From positions 1 through 64,000 of the forward strand of contig NZ_MBSO01000014.1 in NCBI RefSeq assembly GCF_001695835.1: a stretch of 64,000 bases of DNA, read 5' to 3'. The notes below the pieces were generated by a model. That model searched no databases. It was not told where the DNA came from and saw only the letters and a list, made by a program, of their open reading frames with translations. The stretch is from Ensifer sp. LC11 (GTDB lineage Bacteria; Pseudomonadota; Alphaproteobacteria; Rhizobiales; Rhizobiaceae). A program made the position numbers and the translations under genes. Positions 52,883 to 61,578 of the stretch are shown here, in pieces. Positions within the stretch are counted from its first letter, which is position 1. Every line of letters starts with the position of its first letter.

Positions 52883-54019
52883 TCAGGCGGCGGCAAAGCT
52901 CTCCGCAAACAGACGATTGAGGTCGTCGACAACCTTGCGCGCGGCGTCCTTGCGCAGAAGGCCGTCATTGATCCTGTCCGAGCCCACCTGCTGGAAGGCC
53001 ATGTAGCCATCGTGCCTTGGGCGAACCCAGGCCGTCTCCAGCGTCTTTCGCGTAGCGCGGTAGAAGTCCAAGCTTGCGGCATTGACGCCGTCATCGTCCC
53101 AGGCGGCCGCATGGCCGGGCTGTCCGCCACCGGCGGCATAGGGACCGCGCTGGACTTCGCCGCTCGCGACAAAATAGGCGAAATCGATCGCAGCGGCGAC
53201 CGCGCTGGAGAACGCCGAGACCGCGATCCCCGTTCCGCCGAGCGCCGAACCAGAAGCTCCATTGCGCCCGGTCACCGGGATATCGCCGAACTTTACCAGC
53301 GTTGGCCGGAAACCCGCCATCGCGTAGCTGACATAGCCGTAGATCAGCGGCGCGCAGACGATTTTCGAGTGAGGCTCGCTCATCGTCTCGAGCACGGCGA
53401 TCGGATCCATCGAGAAGCACCTGGGGTCGATCAGGTCCGTCAGCTCACGCAGGCGTTCGAACGCTTCGATGCCTGCGTCGGCCTCGATCAGTTGCCCCGC
53501 CCCGTCGCTACGGCAGGCATGACCGAGATTGGCTGAGAGCGTGTAGAAGCACATCAGCGAATGCGGCGGGCGCATCGGCAGAGCGACCTTTCCCTGGCGC
53601 GCCAAAACCAGCATCTCAGACCAGTCCGCGGCGCGCTCAGCTTGGTCCGGGCGCCAGGCCTGGACTTGCGTCGCCGCGTCGATCGGAAACGCCCATTGCC
53701 GGCCCTGCCAGTTGTAGCTCGGATAGGAACGTCCCAAACTCGCATCGGCAAGCGCCTTGCGCTCCGCTTCACGGCCTTCGATATCGAGCGGCGTCAGGCA
53801 CTTTTCCTTGGTGATCTGGCCGACATGCGGATGGTCAATGACGATGAGGTCATAGGCCCGCGCCAGCTCTTCGACGGGATAGGTTTCGAAATCCTGCAGC
53901 GACCGCTTGTCCCATTCGACCGTGACACCGGTTCGCTCCTGCCAGAGCCGCGAACAGGCGATCATCGGATCGTGGCCGCGCGGGTGGCTCCAGGTCATGC
54001 CTTTCAACGTGACGCTCAC
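52883..54019 (-). CDS. Solute-binding-fold protein without signal peptide
   Basis: A 378-residue protein with the overall pattern of ABC extracellular solute-binding proteins (WSHPRGHDPMIACSRLWQERTG, YDLIVIDHPHVGQ, later YGYVSYAMAGFRPTLV). It starts directly with the mature fold (MSVTLKGMTWSHPRG), with no hydrophobic leader and no room for one: its ATG overlaps the CoA-transferase stop by four bases. It should therefore remain in the cytoplasm. It is the last gene of MaoC-CoA transferase-binding protein. No permease or ATPase accompanies it. A cytoplasmic ligand carrier, sensor or recruited enzyme subunit are possibilities. Confidence 0.8.
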   Translation of the reverse strand: MSVTLKGMTWSHPRGHDPMIACSRLWQERTGVTVEWDKRSLQDFETYPVEELARAYDLIVIDHPHVGQITKEKCLTPLDIEGREAERKALADASLGRSYPSYNWQGRQWAFPIDAATQVQAWRPDQAERAADWSEMLVLARQGKVALPMRPPHSLMCFYTLSANLGHACRSDGAGQLIEADAGIEAFERLRELTDLIDPRCFSMDPIAVLETMSEPHSKIVCAPLIYGYVSYAMAGFRPTLVKFGDIPVTGRNGASGSALGGTGIAVSAFSSAVAAAIDFAYFVASGEVQRGPYAAGGGQPGHAAAWDDDGVNAASLDFYRATRKTLETAWVRPRHDGYMAFQQVGSDRINDGLLRKDAARKVVDDLNRLFAESFAAA

Positions 54020-55176
54020 AGGCCGAACTCCTTGCGGATCGCAACACTGTGCTCGCCGATGCGTGGCGCGGCGCGATCCACCTGGGCGCGCTTGCCATTG
54101 ACCCGGAGCGGCGAGCGCGTGGTCAGGATGGAGACATCGTCCTCACGCACGACCGTTTGCAGCATGTCGAGGACGCGGAAGCCGTCGCTTTCGAGCAACT
54201 CGTTCCAGTTGAGGACACGCGCGCACCAGATGTCGGCGGGTTCAAGCACGCTTAGCCAATGGTCGATGTTGTTTTCGGCGATCCGCCTGGCAATCAGCGC
54301 CTTGATCTTGTCACGCTCGGAGAACCAGGAGGCCGGATCATCGCGATAGGTGTCCAGTTCGGGCATCTCCAGGAGGTCGGCAAGCTTCGGGATCGGCGTC
54401 ATGGCGATGGCGAGATAGCCGTCCTTGGCCGGATAGACGCCGTAAGGCGCCGACAGGTACGCATGGGCGCTGCGGAAACCGGAGCGTGCCGGCAGCCGGC
54501 GGCCGTCGTTCAAATGTGTCGTCAGCACTTCGAACTGGAAGTCGACGAGCGCTTCGAGCAGGCTGGTTTCGATCAGGCTGCCCTTGCCGGAAATGCCGCG
54601 GCGAACGAGCGCTGCGAGGATCCCTTGCGCGGCAGCTGCTCCGGCGAGCATGTCGCCGATCGCCAGGCCAAAGGGCACCGGCCCCTGCCCCTCGTCGCCG
54701 TTCAGCCACATCACGCCCGAGCGTGATTGGGCGAGCAGGTCCTGCCCCGGCCGCTTCACCCAAGGCCCCTCCTCGCCGTAGCCGCTGATCGAGGCATAGA
54801 CAATCTTCGGATTGATCGCCTTGACCGCTTCGTAGTCGAGCCCGAGGCGCTGGATGACGCCGGGACGGAAATTCTGGATGAGGACGTCGGCCTTGGCGAG
54901 CAACGTCTTCAGGGCCGCAAGATCAGCCTCGTTCTTGAGGTTGATCGCCAGACTTTCCTTGGCGCGGTTGATAGCATGGAAGATCGTCGAGTCGCCGCCG
55001 ATCTCGGTGTCGCTGAGATAGAGCCGGCGCGACAGGTCGCCGCCGTCAGGGCGCTCGATCTTGATGACACGTGCGCCGAGATCCATGAGGCGCAGCGAGC
55101 AATAGGGCCCCGAGAGAAACTGGCTCATGTCGACGACGACAAGGCCTGAGAGCGGCAGTTCGTTTTCTACGGTCAT
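54016..55176 (-). CDS. CaiB/BaiF family (class III) CoA-transferase
   Basis: A 386-residue class III CoA-transferase. Family markers are LPLSGLVVVDMSQFLSGPYCSLRLMDLGARVIKIERPDGGD, reading the typical G-P-x-RMLADLGAxVIKVE block, and FGLAIGDMLAGAAAAQGILAAL, whose Asp is in the position of the nucleophilic Asp that forms the acyl-anhydride. It moves CoA between organic acids. It lies between a MaoC hydratase gene and a binding-protein-like gene with four-base coupling to the latter. Confidence 0.87.
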   Translation of the reverse strand: MTVENELPLSGLVVVDMSQFLSGPYCSLRLMDLGARVIKIERPDGGDLSRRLYLSDTEIGGDSTIFHAINRAKESLAINLKNEADLAALKTLLAKADVLIQNFRPGVIQRLGLDYEAVKAINPKIVYASISGYGEEGPWVKRPGQDLLAQSRSGVMWLNGDEGQGPVPFGLAIGDMLAGAAAAQGILAALVRRGISGKGSLIETSLLEALVDFQFEVLTTHLNDGRRLPARSGFRSAHAYLSAPYGVYPAKDGYLAIAMTPIPKLADLLEMPELDTYRDDPASWFSERDKIKALIARRIAENNIDHWLSVLEPADIWCARVLNWNELLESDGFRVLDMLQTVVREDDVSILTTRSPLRVNGKRAQVDRAAPRIGEHSVAIRKEFGL

Positions 55177-55183
55177 CGGCGCA

Positions 55184-55744
55184 TTACTTCTCGGTCTTGC
55201 CGACGAAGTCGGCGGGGTTCTTGTATTTCACGGTCTGCAGGTGCTCGCAGTAGAGCACCAGTTCGCCTTCACCCTTGAAGACCTGATAGCTAGCGCGAAT
55301 AAGCCCGAGCTCCTGGTAGCGGGGCGTTTTGTCCATGTTGGTGCGGATCGTGTAGATGGTATCGCCGATGAAGACCGGCTTGATGAAACGCAGCTTGTCG
55401 TAGCCGTAGGAAAAGGCGTTGACGCAGTTGGTGGCGACGAGCCCGAGACCGGCGGAGAACACGAAGGCGCCGGCAACGAGACGCTTGCCGAAGATGCCTT
55501 CCCGCTCGGCGAACATCTGGTCCTGCACGTAAGGATGGATGTCGACCACCAGCGTGTTGAACAGGTGGCTGTCGCTCTCCGAGATCGTCCGCCGCAGGGA
55601 CCGGATGCGCTGGCCAACGGGCCAGTCCTCGTAAAACCAGTTCTCCGCATTCCAAACCGGCAAGGCAGCATGGTCCTGCGGCATATCCGTGGGCTGTGTC
55701 GAGGAAACCCCGACGGTGGGAGTGAAGTCGTCCATGATCAGCAC
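55184..55744 (-). CDS. MaoC-family acyl-CoA hydratase-like protein
   Basis: A protein of about 183-186 residues with a single hot-dog domain: [45 protein letters not shown] and [23 protein letters not shown]. The Met at 55735 (MDDFTP) is an equally good start. Followed at seven bases by the CoA-transferase, it resembles pairings that hydrate unsaturated acyl-CoAs, as in mesaconyl-CoA-type chemistry. It shares more than family-level similarity in one block with the MaoC protein at 43627. Confidence 0.82.
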   Translation of the reverse strand: MLIMDDFTPTVGVSSTQPTDMPQDHAALPVWNAENWFYEDWPVGQRIRSLRRTISESDSHLFNTLVVDIHPYVQDQMFAEREGIFGKRLVAGAFVFSAGLGLVATNCVNAFSYGYDKLRFIKPVFIGDTIYTIRTNMDKTPRYQELGLIRASYQVFKGEGELVLYCEHLQTVKYKNPADFVGKTEK

Positions 55745-56144
55745 CTGTGCAGAAGGTCGGCAATCGCAAGCTGCCTGCTGTTTCCGAGACCTTCGGCATC
55801 AAGCAGCTCTTATATAAATAGTATGTTCACATATGGATTACGTTTGCAACCGTCAACTGGCGCGCGATCGCCTTTCGCTGATGGGCGAAGCCGTTGCCCA
55901 GTCCGATCCGCGGCCGCTGTCGTCGCGGCAGAGCATGCCCTGCGGCATGTGAGGTACATCCGGTGCGGTTCGGATGCGCTGTCTTGAGATGCGCTGGCCT
56001 GCGCATGGAACAGGCCGCTGCCGATCGTTCTTTCAGTGGGCAGGCGGCCGCGTTGGCGGGTAAGATGCCGATGGCTGGCAAGGTGCGTTGACTTTTGTCA
56101 GCATTGATGAATTATGTCAGATCATCTCTTGTGAAAGACCACCA
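55745..56144. other. Divergent intergenic region
   Basis: About 400 bases between the MaoC operon (minus) and the SorC-type regulator (plus). AT-rich at 55811-55850, probably holding the MaoC promoter. Near the SorC gene, TTGACTTTTGTCA (56088-56100) and a second TGTCA about 20 bases on resemble half-sites of the palindrome at 61471-61497. No gene is seen. Confidence 0.45.
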
Positions 56145-57125
56145 ATGCCCATTCGCGCCAACGAGCAGATTATCCACAAAGCCGCCTGGCTCTATTATGC
56201 GCATGGATTGCGCCAGGACGAAGTTGCCCAGCGGCTGGAAATCTCCCGCGCATCGATCGCCATGTATCTGCGCAAGGCGCGCGAGATGGGCATCGTCACG
56301 ATCACCACGTCGACCGAACTGTTCTCAAGCGATGTGCTTGCGCGCGAGCTGGAGGATGCGACGGGGCTGACGAGCTGTTGGCTCGTGCCGGAAGATCGGC
56401 AGGCGATGGACCCGGCCGCCGAAATGCCTGTTGTCGCGGCTTCCGTCTTTCTTGAACTCATTAACAAGGGCGACCGTATCGGTGTTGCCTGGGGCCGCAC
56501 CGTATATCACATCGCTGACGTCATGCCTTTTGCGGATTTGCGCGGCGTCACGGTCGTCCAGCTTTGCGGGAACCTCGGCGCTCCCTATTCCTATCGCCCT
56601 GACCAGTGCACCACGGAAATCGCCCGTCGCCTCAATGCGGAAGGCATAAACTTTTACGCGCCTCTGGTGCTGTCCTCCGAGCGGCTTGCCGAGGAATTGC
56701 GTGGCGAGCCTGTCATCAAGGAGCAGCTCGCCACCATCTCCGACTGTGCGCTCGCGCTCTATTCCGTCGGCGGCATCGAGGACGACAGCCACCTCGTCAA
56801 GTGCGGTGCGCTATCAGCTGACGACATGCATGCGATGGGCGACCGGGGTGCTGCGGGCGTGATCGCCGGACAACTCATCGACCGCGACGGCCAATGGATG
56901 GATTGCGAGCACAATCGTCGCTGTATCTCCGCCGATCTCGATTCCATCCGCGCGATCAAGAAACGCATGCTGGTCGTGCAGGAGGACAGCAAGTTCGAGC
57001 CGCTGATGGCGGCCCTCAAGGGCGGCTTTGCCTCACATCTTGTCATTACCGAATCGATGGCGCGGCGGGTCATGGATCGCTGGAGCCGAGAAGGGCTCGC
57101 CAAGGGCGGCTCAGGCAGGATCTGA
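56145..57125 (+). CDS. SorC/DeoR-type sugar-responsive regulator
   Basis: A 326-residue regulator. The N-terminal HTH reads KAAWLYYAHGLRQDEVAQRLEISRASIAMYLRKAREMGIVTI, and the rest is a SorC sugar-binding domain (GVAWGRTVYHIADVMPFADLRGVTVVQLCGNLG, later GAAGVIAGQLIDRDGQWMDCEHNRRCI). Such domains bind phosphorylated sugars. The ATG at 56145 starts the HTH; the frame extends to 56088. The shared half-sites suggest that it governs the RbsABC-like importer and mtnKA operons to the right. Confidence 0.83.
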   Translation: MPIRANEQIIHKAAWLYYAHGLRQDEVAQRLEISRASIAMYLRKAREMGIVTITTSTELFSSDVLARELEDATGLTSCWLVPEDRQAMDPAAEMPVVAASVFLELINKGDRIGVAWGRTVYHIADVMPFADLRGVTVVQLCGNLGAPYSYRPDQCTTEIARRLNAEGINFYAPLVLSSERLAEELRGEPVIKEQLATISDCALALYSVGGIEDDSHLVKCGALSADDMHAMGDRGAAGVIAGQLIDRDGQWMDCEHNRRCISADLDSIRAIKKRMLVVQEDSKFEPLMAALKGGFASHLVITESMARRVMDRWSREGLAKGGSGRI

Positions 57126-57219
57126 GCATCGGGTTTGGGTCCGCCGATGCCGGCCGGGCCGGTTCATCGGGAGGCTGAGCATCCCCGAACGGGCAAGGGC
57201 AACGTGTGCGGGGTGGGGC

Positions 57220-57721
57220 ATGAAGATCAGACAAGCCACCGAAAAGGACACCTTCGGCGTCGAAGCGCTCCTTGCCCGGTGCTATCCGACCATGATGGCG
57301 ACGGCATATGACAGGGATGTTCTCTCCGTTGCCTTGCGACTGATGACAAAGGCGAAGCTCGATCTTCTGATCGTCGGGAACGTTCTATGTCGCTCAAGAG
57401 GTTGGCGAGGTTCTCGGCTGCGGCGGTTGGACCTTCGGCGAACCGGGCAACGGCAGGACGAGCGAAGGGCTGGCGCATCTGCGCCATTTTGCGGTCGACC
57501 CGGGCCGGGCACGACAGGGTGTCGGCCGGCTGCTGTTCGAGCAATGTTGCAAGGCCGCCTCGCAACGGGGCGCCTTGCGCTTCCAGGCACTTTCCAGCCT
57601 CAACGCAGAGCCCTTCTATGAGCATATGGGCCTGCGGCGGCTCGGACGCGTCACGATCCCGATGCCTGGGGACGTAGCCATTCCCGTCGTGCTGATGGAA
57701 GGGCCCGTCCGATTTCGATGA
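57220..57721 (+). pseudogene. GNAT acetyltransferase with frameshift
   Basis: The product starts MKIRQATEKDTFGVEALLARC at 57220 and is normal GNAT sequence to about 57378. There one extra G in GTCGGGA shifts the frame; the correct continuation is GTFYVAQEVGEVLGCGGWTF, then HLRHFAVDPGRARQGVGRLL (the acetyl-CoA binding motif) and FYEHMGLRRLG to a stop at 57721. The total length is three times 167 plus one base, as expected for one insertion. It may be a sequencing error; otherwise the gene is dead. Confidence 0.78.
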
Positions 57722-57727
57722 TGGACA

Positions 57728-57752
57728 AAGGGCGGCCCGATGGACCGCCCTT
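57728..57752. terminator. Bidirectional terminator candidate
   Basis: AAGGGCGG at 57728-57735 and CCGCCCTT at 57745-57752 form a perfect stem between two converging genes, with TTCTCTC after it on the plus strand and TTTGTCC on the minus. It probably ends the importer transcript and any read-through from the GNAT remnant. Confidence 0.55.
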
Positions 57753-57774
57753 CTCTCATTCTACTGGGTAGAAA

Positions 57775-58818
57775 TCAGGGCCTCGGCATCCACGCCGGCA
57801 TGGCGACGTCCGCATGGGCGAATTGCGGCAGTTTCACGCCGAGCTCCTCCATGTTCTTGATGTCCTGATCGTTCAGGTCCTTCTGGGTGATCAGCGTCGG
57901 CGGCACGATGACCTGGCGACCCGGATCTTCGCCGGCAAGCAGCATGGCGAGCGAGCGCACCGAGACCTGGCCGACGACGGCCGGATTGGTGGCGGCGGTG
58001 GCCGTCCAGGCAGAGCCGGATTCACGCATCGCGGCTATGTCCGAGGTCGAGATGTCGGCCGAGTAGATCTTCACGCTCGAGGAGAGGCCGGCCTCGTCAA
58101 CCGCGATCTTCACGCCCTTGGCGAACTCGTCGTAAGGGGCAAACATCACGGTGATATCCGGCTTGGCCGAGATCACCGCGCGGGCCTGGTTGGCAACCGA
58201 ATTGGCGATCGGGTTGTCCATCGTTCCGAACTGCGCGGCTTCCTCGATGCCGGAATACTTTGCCTTGAATTCCTTCCAGGTCTCGTCGCGACGGTCGAGA
58301 GGCGCGATGCCGGCGACATAGATGTAGCCCGCCTTGAAGCTTTCGCCGTTGTCCTTGACCGCCTGCTCAAGGGCAAGGCGCGCGAGGTCGCGGTCGGACT
58401 GCTCGACCTGCGGGATCTTCTCGTTCTCGACGTTGACGTCGAAAGCAACGACCTTGATGCCGGCGTCGACCGCGCGCTGGGCCGCTTCCTTCATCGATTC
58501 CGTCAGACCATGCTGGATGATGATGCCCTGCACGCCAAGCGCAATCGCCTGGTCGACCATGTCTGCCTGAAGGGCCGCGTCCTGACGGCTGTCGAAGACC
58601 TGAAGCTGCACGCCGAGCGCCTTGGACTGTGCCTCGACGCCGGCGAGGTAGGACTGGAAGAAGTCGCCGGTCGAAAGGTAGCGCACGAGCGCGATTTTCA
58701 CGTCGGCGGCCTTGTCGAACGGTTTTGGCATGTCGGCGGCAAAGGACGGCACGCCGAAGGCGGCAGCCCCCATCAACCCGAGCGTCCATCGGCTCAAGGT
58801 TCTGCGAGTCATGTTCAT
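57775..58818 (-). CDS. RbsB-like sugar ABC binding protein
   Basis: A 347-residue periplasmic binding protein of the ribose/galactose (CUT2) type. The signal peptide MNMTRRTLSRWTLGLMGAAAFGVPSFA has two arginines and a hydrophobic core, close to a Tat-type leader. The fold shows VDQAIALGVQGIIIQHG, GIKVVAFDVN and MFAPYDEFAKGVKIAV. The Met at 58818 has GGAGGAG upstream. It is the last gene of an ATPase-permease-binding protein operon divergent from mtnKA. Confidence 0.87.
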   Translation of the reverse strand: MNMTRRTLSRWTLGLMGAAAFGVPSFAADMPKPFDKAADVKIALVRYLSTGDFFQSYLAGVEAQSKALGVQLQVFDSRQDAALQADMVDQAIALGVQGIIIQHGLTESMKEAAQRAVDAGIKVVAFDVNVENEKIPQVEQSDRDLARLALEQAVKDNGESFKAGYIYVAGIAPLDRRDETWKEFKAKYSGIEEAAQFGTMDNPIANSVANQARAVISAKPDITVMFAPYDEFAKGVKIAVDEAGLSSSVKIYSADISTSDIAAMRESGSAWTATAATNPAVVGQVSVRSLAMLLAGEDPGRQVIVPPTLITQKDLNDQDIKNMEELGVKLPQFAHADVAMPAWMPRP

Positions 58819-58867
58819 GTCAGTCTCCTCCACTGGTGAACTTTTATTATCCGCCGAGGTTGCTGCC

Positions 58868-59917
58868 TCAGCGTTTGCCTCTTTTCGAGAGCGCAAAGGT
58901 GAAGATCAGGGCGATGACGAGCACCGCACCCTTGACGAAATCCTGCGTGTAGTAGGGCGCGTTCATCATCGTCAGCCCCTGAAGCAGGATGCCGACGAAA
59001 AGCGCGCCGATCGCCGTGCCGAAGGCGTTGGGTTTGGCGGCGCCGAGCACGGCGAAACCGATCAGCGCGGCCGCAACGGCATCGAGAAGCAGATTGTTGC
59101 CGGAGGCGATGTCGCCGCGGCCAAGACGCGCGGCGAGCAGGATGCCGCCGATCGAGGCAAAGACGCCGGAGATGATGTAGGCCGAAATCTTGTAGGCGTT
59201 GACCGGTGCCCCGGCGAGGCCGGCGGCGCGTTCGTTGGAGCCGACGGCATACATCATGCGACCGAAGCGGGTGTATTCGAGGAAGAACCAGATCAGGATC
59301 GCCAGCACGATCAGCACCACCACCGAGACCGGCACCAGGTTGGGCAGAACGAAATCGAAGCGGTGGCGGCCGAGTGCCAGGAAGCCGGGGCTGAAGGTGC
59401 CCGCAGCAACGGAGCCGTCGGGCAGCGTCAGGCCGGTCGCAATCGACCGGCCTTCCGTCGGGATGCGCTGAAGCCCGAGCAGCAGGAACATCATGCCGAG
59501 CGTTGCCAGGAGATCCGGCACGCGCATGTAGACGATGATGATGCCGTTGACGAGACCGACAAGCACGCCGATGGCAAGGCACACGAGTGTTGCCGTCAGC
59601 GCGTCGCCGCCCATCACCACCATGACGTAGGACGAAGCCATCATCGCCGTCGTGGCGACAGAGCCGATCGAAAGATCGAAACCGCCGACGACGAGCGTTG
59701 CCGTCACGCCCAGCGCCAAAATGCCGGTGATCGACACGGACTGCAGGATGAAAACGGCGCTTTGAGGTGAGGCAAAACCGCCGGTGACCAGGGAGAAGTA
59801 AAGGACCAACCCGACGAGGAGCGCCAGGAAGCCGTACTTGATCGCAGCCTCCCTGAAGGCCGGCGCATTCGAAGGGACCGGAACCGCCGTCGCGGGTTTG
59901 CTCTGTTCGCTGCTCAT
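58868..59917 (-). CDS. RbsC-like sugar ABC permease
   Basis: A 349-residue permease of the CUT2 type. Typical sequence includes LVVGGFDLSIGSVATTAMM, VNGIIIVYMRVPDLLATLGMM and FLEYTRFGRMMYAVGSNERAAGLAGAPVNAYKISAYIISG. The ATG at 59917 overlaps the ATPase stop by four bases (ATGA). The frame extends upstream to 60265 through the ATPase gene and is a shadow there. Confidence 0.88.
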   Translation of the reverse strand: MSSEQSKPATAVPVPSNAPAFREAAIKYGFLALLVGLVLYFSLVTGGFASPQSAVFILQSVSITGILALGVTATLVVGGFDLSIGSVATTAMMASSYVMVVMGGDALTATLVCLAIGVLVGLVNGIIIVYMRVPDLLATLGMMFLLLGLQRIPTEGRSIATGLTLPDGSVAAGTFSPGFLALGRHRFDFVLPNLVPVSVVVLIVLAILIWFFLEYTRFGRMMYAVGSNERAAGLAGAPVNAYKISAYIISGVFASIGGILLAARLGRGDIASGNNLLLDAVAAALIGFAVLGAAKPNAFGTAIGALFVGILLQGLTMMNAPYYTQDFVKGAVLVIALIFTFALSKRGKR

Positions 59918-61431
59918 GATGCATGGACCTGTTGATAGAATTGACCGGCGATCTCGGACAAAAGCCGCTCGACGTCGATGTCGGCATTGCGGTGCTCGCC
60001 GACCATGGTGTGCTCCGACATGACCAGGATGCGGTCGGCCACCTCGAAGGCTTCGTCGAGCTCGGTCAGAAACAGAATGGTGGCGCGTCCGGACGCCGAC
60101 GCGCGCAGCTTTTCGCCGATATCGCGGCGTGCGGCGATGTCGACGCCCTGGAAGGGTTCGTCGAGGATGAGAAGGCGCGAGGGCTCGGAAAGCCAACGTC
60201 CGACCATTACCTTCTGCTGGTTTCCGCCCGAAAGCGTTTGCAACTCGTCGCGCTCGCTGCGGCACACGACGCCGAGGGAAGCAATCTGCTGGCGCGCCTT
60301 GGCCTTTTCCGCCCGCCGGCTCGATATGCCGAACCGCGAGAGCCGGCGGAGAAACGGCAGGCTGATGTTCTCATAGATGTTGAAGTCGGGAACAATGCCG
60401 CTTTCGGCGCGGTCCTTGGCGACGAGAAAGACGCCGCGGACAATGGCCTGGCCGGTTGTCTTTGGTGCATACCGAACGCCGTCGAGCGTCATTTCGCCAG
60501 CGACGGGCGCCCGCGCTCCGAACAGGGTTTCGGCGAGCGCCGTCTTGCCGACCCCGACGAGACCGGTGACTGCGACGATTTCCCCATCACCGAGATCGAA
60601 ATCGAAGGGCCGCGCCTGATCCGTCAGCTTCAGGCCGCGGACCGCAAAGACCGGAGCGCCTCCCTCGCGCAGGTCAACCGCGCCGGCCGAGACCTTGCGA
60701 CCGAGCATCGCGTTGACGGCACCCTCATAGTCCAGCTCCGGTCCCTCGAAGCGACCGCTGATGCGGCCATCGCGGAGCGCGACGATGCTGTCGGCGAGGC
60801 GGCGGATATCCGACATGCGATGCGAGATATAAAGAATGGCGACGCCGCGCGCCTTCAGTCGGTCGACGAGATCAAAAAGGCGGTCGGCCTCAGCGCTCGA
60901 CAGCGACGAGGTCGGCTCGTCGAGGATCAGCACCTTCGGTTCGTGGGCCATGGCGCGGGCGATGGCCACCATCTGGCGATCGGCAAGCGTCAGGTCGTTG
61001 ATATTGGCGCCGAGATCAATCGCGAGCCCCATGCGGGAGGCAACGGTAGCGGCCTCGCGCCGCACCCGGCGGGGATTGAAGAACAGCCGCGCGCCGCGCC
61101 CGTTCAATCGGTCGAGGGTGAGATTGGTGGCCACGTCCAGATCGGCGACGACGCCGTCGTTGATGTTCTGGTGCACGGTCACGACACCGGCGCGGATCGC
61201 CTCGGCCGGCGTCGCCGGCTCGAATGGAAGCCCTGCGAGCACCATGGCGCCGGCATCGCGCGTGTAAACGCCGCTCAGGATGCGCACGAGCGTCGATTTT
61301 CCAGCGCCATTGGCACCCATCAGAACGGTAACCGCCCCGGCCTTGAGGTCGAGGTCCACCCCTCTGAGCACCGGCACCGGCCCAAAGGCTTTGCGCACGC
61401 CCTCAATGCGAAACACTGCCTGTTCGCTCAT
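59914..61431 (-). CDS. RbsA-like sugar ABC ATPase, two domains
   Basis: A 505-residue protein with two fused nucleotide-binding domains, as in RbsA/XylG. Domain 1 has Walker A GANGAGKST and LILDEPTSSLSSAEADRLF. Domain 2 has VTGLVGVGKTALAETLFG, signature LSGGNQQKVMVGRWL and LILDEPFQGVDIAAR. The Met at 61431 follows GGGAGGAG. It is the first gene of the importer operon; its promoter shares a 147-base gap with mtnK, containing the palindrome at 61471-61497. Confidence 0.89.
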   Translation of the reverse strand: MSEQAVFRIEGVRKAFGPVPVLRGVDLDLKAGAVTVLMGANGAGKSTLVRILSGVYTRDAGAMVLAGLPFEPATPAEAIRAGVVTVHQNINDGVVADLDVATNLTLDRLNGRGARLFFNPRRVRREAATVASRMGLAIDLGANINDLTLADRQMVAIARAMAHEPKVLILDEPTSSLSSAEADRLFDLVDRLKARGVAILYISHRMSDIRRLADSIVALRDGRISGRFEGPELDYEGAVNAMLGRKVSAGAVDLREGGAPVFAVRGLKLTDQARPFDFDLGDGEIVAVTGLVGVGKTALAETLFGARAPVAGEMTLDGVRYAPKTTGQAIVRGVFLVAKDRAESGIVPDFNIYENISLPFLRRLSRFGISSRRAEKAKARQQIASLGVVCRSERDELQTLSGGNQQKVMVGRWLSEPSRLLILDEPFQGVDIAARRDIGEKLRASASGRATILFLTELDEAFEVADRILVMSEHTMVGEHRNADIDVERLLSEIAGQFYQQVHAS

Positions 61432-61470
61432 TCTCTCCTCCCGTTGAAGGCAGGTTAGGATAGCCATCCG

Positions 61471-61497
61471 GCAAATGTCAAGGCCATTGACATTTGC
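61471..61497. promoter_or_regulatory. Perfect palindrome between importer and mtnKA operons
   Basis: GCAAATGTCAA at 61471-61481 is the exact reverse complement of 61487-61497, with a five-base centre. It lies 40 bases from the importer start and 82 from mtnK, so one dimer or tetramer bound here could control both operons. The half-site TTGACATTTGC matches 9 of 11 bases with TTGACTTTTGT before the SorC gene (56088), pointing to SorC as its binder. Confidence 0.65.
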
Positions 61498-61578
61498 TAG
61501 AATGCCGCCTTAGTTGTGGCCATACACGGCATGGCTGCGAGCGGTGGAGGCGCGCGCCATGCGCTGGAGGAGAGCGAT

